A DNA stretch of 64,000 nt from Terribacillus saccharophilus (GTDB lineage: Bacteria; Bacillota; Bacilli; Bacillales; Amphibacillaceae). Below are positions 61,593 through 64,000 of the stretch, in pieces. The notes beneath the pieces were generated by a model. That model worked only from the letters and a program-made list of their open reading frames with translations. It was not told where the DNA came from and did no database searches. The translations under genes were made by a program, and so were the position numbers. The stretch covers positions 1-64,000 of the forward strand of contig NZ_NPBJ01000003.1 of assembly GCF_002272075.1 (NCBI RefSeq), given 5' to 3'. Position 1 is the stretch's first letter. Each line of letters opens with the position of its first letter.

Positions 61593-62618
61593 ATGAAGAG
61601 CTTACGAATCGTATTATTGTTACTCGTAGTGGGAGCAGGCGTGTTGTTCTTTTGGAACAAGGATGAATATCTGGCTCCTGCCCAGGATGCAAAGTCGGGG
61701 GATACAGAGCAAACACCAAAGGCGGAAGCTGCCCAGAAGCCGAATGGGGATATAGAGCGGTGGATCAATCAAGCGCCTGAAACATTAGAAGAGGATCAAG
61801 GTGAACCAAATCGAATTGATCAGTCTTCTTATGGTTATGAGTGGTATATATATGATAAAGGTGATGCTTATGCACAGTATGGTGTAAAAGATGGTCGTGT
61901 TATCACTGCCTTTGCTGTCGGTGAAGCATCCCTTGCAAAAGCAAAGCTTGGTGAGAGCCGGGAGGAAGTAGAACAGGATTACCCGCTTCAAGAAGAAGTT
62001 TCATTTCGATATGATAGCGATCGATATACGTTCAAGCTGAAGGAAAAGGATCAGCAGATACAGCCCCTTGCCCAGATTGGTGATGGTTTGTTCGCTCAGT
62101 TCTATTTCGATACATTTGAGGATGAACTGACTGCTGTACGAGTGCTGACTGATGAACAGCTCGTAATGGAGCGTCCTTATGACGTAACATATACTGGTCA
62201 GCTGCCTGAGCAGCCTCAGCTATCGAATGAAGAATGGCAGCAGGTACAGGGAGGAATGGAACAGCAAGTCATTGAAATAACGAATGTTATGCGTTCACAT
62301 TTTGATGTTCCGCCGCTCGAATGGAATGATCAGGTAGCCGCTGTTGCGCTTGGTCATAGTGAAGACATGCAGAAGCAGCAGTATTTCTCTCATGTGACGC
62401 CAAGTGGTGAGGAACTTGGAGATCGGCTGGCAGACGGTCAGGTCAGATTCCAAAGTGCAGGAGAGAATATCGCTGCTGGGTATACAGATGCTCCTGCAGC
62501 AATGATTGGTTGGCTGAATAGTGAAGGGCATCGTAAGACAATGCTTGACGCATCATATGAAGAGCTTGGTGTGGGCGTGTATCGTTACTACTATACCCAG
62601 AATTTTCTTTTACAATAA
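61593..62618 (+). CDS. ylbC: CAP-domain (SCP/PR1) secreted or anchored protein (YlbC-like)
   Basis: A 341-residue protein: N-terminal membrane anchor or uncleaved signal (RIVLLLLVVGAGVLFFW), a linker, a CAP-associated N-terminal domain (about 50-200) and a C-terminal CAP domain. CAP signatures are LGHSEDMQKQQYFSHVTPSG, SAGENIAAGY and GWLNSEGHRKTML. In the family the cavity with two His and Glu can bind lipid or metal; the role in Bacillus is unknown. Start at 61593 follows AAAGGGGGCAGGA; longer readings overlap the GNAT gene. Confidence 0.9.
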   Translation: MKSLRIVLLLLVVGAGVLFFWNKDEYLAPAQDAKSGDTEQTPKAEAAQKPNGDIERWINQAPETLEEDQGEPNRIDQSSYGYEWYIYDKGDAYAQYGVKDGRVITAFAVGEASLAKAKLGESREEVEQDYPLQEEVSFRYDSDRYTFKLKEKDQQIQPLAQIGDGLFAQFYFDTFEDELTAVRVLTDEQLVMERPYDVTYTGQLPEQPQLSNEEWQQVQGGMEQQVIEITNVMRSHFDVPPLEWNDQVAAVALGHSEDMQKQQYFSHVTPSGEELGDRLADGQVRFQSAGENIAAGYTDAPAAMIGWLNSEGHRKTMLDASYEELGVGVYRYYYTQNFLLQ

Positions 62619-62652
62619 CGGGGTTTCCACTGAGGAATCCCGTTTTTTTTTT
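62618..62652 (+). terminator. Terminator of ylbC
   Basis: ACGGGG-TTTCC pairs with GGAA-TCCCGT (one bulge), followed by ten T. Confidence 0.88.
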
Positions 62653-62654
62653 GT

Positions 62655-62681
62655 GTCATTTACCGGAGTCTTTCATACATT
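62655..62681 (+). promoter_or_regulatory. Possible sigma-E promoter for ylbD
   Basis: CATACATT (62674-62681) matches the sigma-E -10 CATACANT; the upstream GTCATTT resembles the -35 but the spacing is about 12 bp, short of the usual 13-15. Offered only because ylbD is a sporulation-associated family. Confidence 0.3.
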
Positions 62682-62720
62682 GGTCAGAGAGGGTATTTAT
62701 CTGGTTAGGAGATGAATGTA

Positions 62721-63146
62721 ATGTCCGATACGAATTTGCATCCTTCTATTCAGGAATTTAGACAATTCGTTCAGCAGCATCCTAAGCTGATTCAAGAAGT
62801 TAGGCAGAATCAGGCAGGGTGGCAGCCATACTATGAAAAGTGGGTGCTGCTGGGTGAAGAGGATCCGAGCTGGCAAGCATATAAAAATGAAGAGAATGCA
62901 AAAGCAGAAACAGAGGAAAAAGCAGAGGCAGAGCAAACAGAAAAGGAATCAGAAGAGACAGGAAAAGAAATGTTTAACAAGGTGATGGGAATGGCAAATC
63001 AGTTAGATTTGCAAAAACTGCAGGGCCATATCCATCATTTGAATGGAGCGCTTGAAAATATAAAGCAATTAATTGGACAATATCAAGGTGTGAAACAACA
63101 GTTTCCTTCAAAGAAGAAGACGCCAACATTCTTTCATAAGGACTAA
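62721..63146 (+). CDS. ylbD: YlbD family spore coat-like protein
   Basis: A 141-residue acidic, Gln/Glu-rich soluble protein of the YlbD family (HPSIQEFRQFVQQHPKLIQEVR...WQPYYEKWVLLGEEDPSW), described as a putative coat protein. A central Glu/Lys/Ala stretch is probably coiled coil. The start at 62721 follows TAGGAGATGA with nine-base spacing; the ATG at 62712 is too near the ribosome site. ylbE follows after 14 bases. Confidence 0.85.
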   Translation: MSDTNLHPSIQEFRQFVQQHPKLIQEVRQNQAGWQPYYEKWVLLGEEDPSWQAYKNEENAKAETEEKAEAEQTEKESEETGKEMFNKVMGMANQLDLQKLQGHIHHLNGALENIKQLIGQYQGVKQQFPSKKKTPTFFHKD

Positions 63147-63160
63147 AAGGAGGTAGGGTG

Positions 63161-63394
63161 ATGCGGCAAGAAATCTATCAAAGGTTGCAGCACCGGGAAG
63201 AACTGCTCCGTTTTGTCAGACTTCACCCGGTATGGTACCGCACACTCGCGCGTGACCCGAGCACATTCACTGATTTGGAAAAGCAGGCGAATTATTTTTA
63301 CGGTAAAACTGTTCCGCAGCGTATTGGTCAGTTTGGGGATCAGCTGAGCATGGTGAACATGCTGATACAGATGGCAAGAGCAATGCGGGATTAA
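63161..63394 (+). CDS. ylbE: YlbE family protein
   Basis: A 77-residue soluble protein of the YlbE family (EIYQRLQHREELLRFVRLHPVWYRTLARDP). Function unknown. AAAGGAGGTAGGG precedes the ATG at 63161 (a GTG one codon earlier is also in frame). Cotranscribed with ylbD, as in B. subtilis. Confidence 0.88.
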   Translation: MRQEIYQRLQHREELLRFVRLHPVWYRTLARDPSTFTDLEKQANYFYGKTVPQRIGQFGDQLSMVNMLIQMARAMRD

Positions 63395-63444
63395 ACACTT
63401 TTCATTTCCCTATTATTTGGTATGATAATAGGGGAGGTGGTTCT

Positions 63445-63882
63445 ATGTTTGCAACTATGGAATTCGTTGAGCTTCTGGAGAAGTCCGAGCAATTGGGTGT
63501 AATGATCCGTGACTCGGAAGTGATGGCGGCGTATAGCTCCGCGCAATCCGCACTCTACCAGAATAGCGAAACGAAAGCGAAAATCGACGCATTCACAGCT
63601 ATAAAGGAACAGTATGAAGAAGTGCAGCGATTCGGCAGATACCACCCTGATTACAGCTTCATCATGAAGGAAATCCGCAGCAAGAAGCGTGAGATGGATA
63701 TGGATGCCAACGTTGCGGCATTTAAAATAGCAGAGCGTAATCTGCAAAAACTGCTTGATGATATAAGTGCCAAACTCGCCTCAACTGTGAGCGAGAATGT
63801 CAAAGCTCCGCGCTCTGGTGCAGCTTTGAAAGACTCTGGCTGCGGCTGTGGAAGTGGCGGCGCCTGCGGGTGTGCTTCCTGA
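63445..63882 (+). CDS. ylbF: YlbF / RicF, subunit of the RicAFT (Y-complex)
   Basis: A 145-residue helical protein of the Com_YlbF family. In B. subtilis YlbF (RicF) joins YmcA and YaaT in a complex carrying two [4Fe-4S] clusters that helps RNase Y-dependent mRNA maturation and promotes competence, biofilm and sporulation. The C-terminus here ends CGCGSGGACGC, consistent with cluster ligands. The start has GGGGAGGTGG. RNase J1 (rnjA) is in the same window. A terminator follows. Confidence 0.92.
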   Translation: MFATMEFVELLEKSEQLGVMIRDSEVMAAYSSAQSALYQNSETKAKIDAFTAIKEQYEEVQRFGRYHPDYSFIMKEIRSKKREMDMDANVAAFKIAERNLQKLLDDISAKLASTVSENVKAPRSGAALKDSGCGCGSGGACGCAS

Positions 63883-63889
63883 CAATATT

Positions 63890-63918
63890 CCGGTAAGCTT
63901 AGGCTTGCCGGTTTTTTT
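63890..63918 (+). terminator. Terminator of ylbF
   Basis: CCGGTAAGC (63890-63898) pairs with GCTTGCCGG (63903-63911) with one G-U, followed by seven T. Confidence 0.88.
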
Positions 63919-63921
63919 GTG

Positions 63922-63951
63922 TTGCCCCAAGGGGTCAGGCTTTGCTACACT
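63922..63951 (+). promoter_or_regulatory. Promoter of ylbG
   Basis: TTGCCC (63922-63927), 18 bp, TACACT (63946-63951) with a TGC extension of the -10. Confidence 0.6.
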
Positions 63952-63984
63952 AAGAAAAAAGCTGTAAAGCGAGGAACATCAATT

Positions 63985-64000
63985 ATGTTGACAAAACGGC
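63985..64000 (+). CDS. ylbG: Start of ylbG, truncated by window edge
   Basis: ATG at 63985 followed by codons for LTKR, with GCGAGGA upstream and a promoter at 63922-63951. The N-terminus MLTKR and the position right after ylbF suggest YlbG, a small family of unknown function. Only five codons are visible. Confidence 0.6.

Noticed and set aside
62685-62700. GGGTAT as a sigma-B -10 before ylbD
   Set aside because: No GTTT-like -35 at 13-15 bp upstream.

Overview
The window is a stretch of chromosome from a spore-forming, low-to-mid GC Bacillaceae member. The evidence is sporulation genes (YjcZ family, Spo0E-like, ylbD), strong AGGAGG ribosome binding sites, TTG/GTG starts, dense hairpin/T-run terminators, promoters resembling sigma-A, sigma-B and sigma-K sites, and gene order that repeatedly matches Bacillus subtilis. 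A halotolerant genus such as Terribacillus would fit, but that assignment is only a guess. No rRNA, tRNA, CRISPR array, insertion sequence or prophage was seen.

Layout. 1-717: 3' part of a collagen-like (Gly-X-Thr) surface or exosporium protein. 0.8-2.6 kb: M3 oligopeptidase. 2.7-6.1 kb: ABC exporter plus two-component system operon of the YvfRSTU type. 6.1-8.4 kb: POT peptide transporter, divergent from thiT under a TPP riboswitch. 8.5-15.6 kb: small stress and hypothetical genes, a flavin disulfide-reductase-like protein, ywpF, ktrD, a previously unlisted YjcZ-family gene with a sigma-K-type promoter, a Spo0E-like gene, patA and an FbpB-like gene. 15.7-22.8 kb: a ykyB/ykuE/ykuL/ykuQ/ykuR/ykuT/ykuU/ykuV-like block. 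Together with patA it encodes three steps of the acetylated diaminopimelate pathway, plus a c-di-AMP-binding CBS protein, MscS and a peroxiredoxin/thioredoxin pair. 22.8-30.2 kb: AlaX-type editing protein, heterodimeric ABC exporter (YfiBC type) and a bd-type oxidase (ythAB). 30.2-37.3 kb: ktrC, pyruvate oxidase, rpoY-rnjA (with an unlisted small basic ORF upstream), HAD phosphatase, def and the ykyA lipoprotein. 37.6-42.5 kb: pdhABCD. 42.5-50.2 kb: genes not at this place in B. subtilis (C45 acyltransferase, OpuD-type BCCT transporter under a sigma-B-type promoter, polysaccharide deacetylase lipoprotein), then speA and an AT-rich ltaS. 50.3-59.7 kb: yktA, yktB, ykzI, yktC, ylaF, ylaI, ylaL, ylaN, ftsW, pyc, ctaA. 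59.9 kb to the end: ctaB, a GNAT, ylbC, ylbD, ylbE, ylbF and the first codons of ylbG.

Functional themes are central carbon flux around pyruvate (pdh, pyc, pyruvate oxidase), cell wall and division (DAP synthesis, ftsW, ltaS), osmotic and potassium homeostasis (ktrC, ktrD, mscS, opuD, the CBS protein), respiration (ctaA, ctaB, ythAB) and general stress. Most of the window is ordinary core genome. The observations most worth checking are the small basic ORF upstream of rpoY, the sigma-B-type promoters, operator-like repeats before the ABC/two-component operon and before thiT, the loss of the ctaCDEFG structural genes after ctaB, and a hairpin in the pdh leader. I did not find a clearly new multi-gene system.
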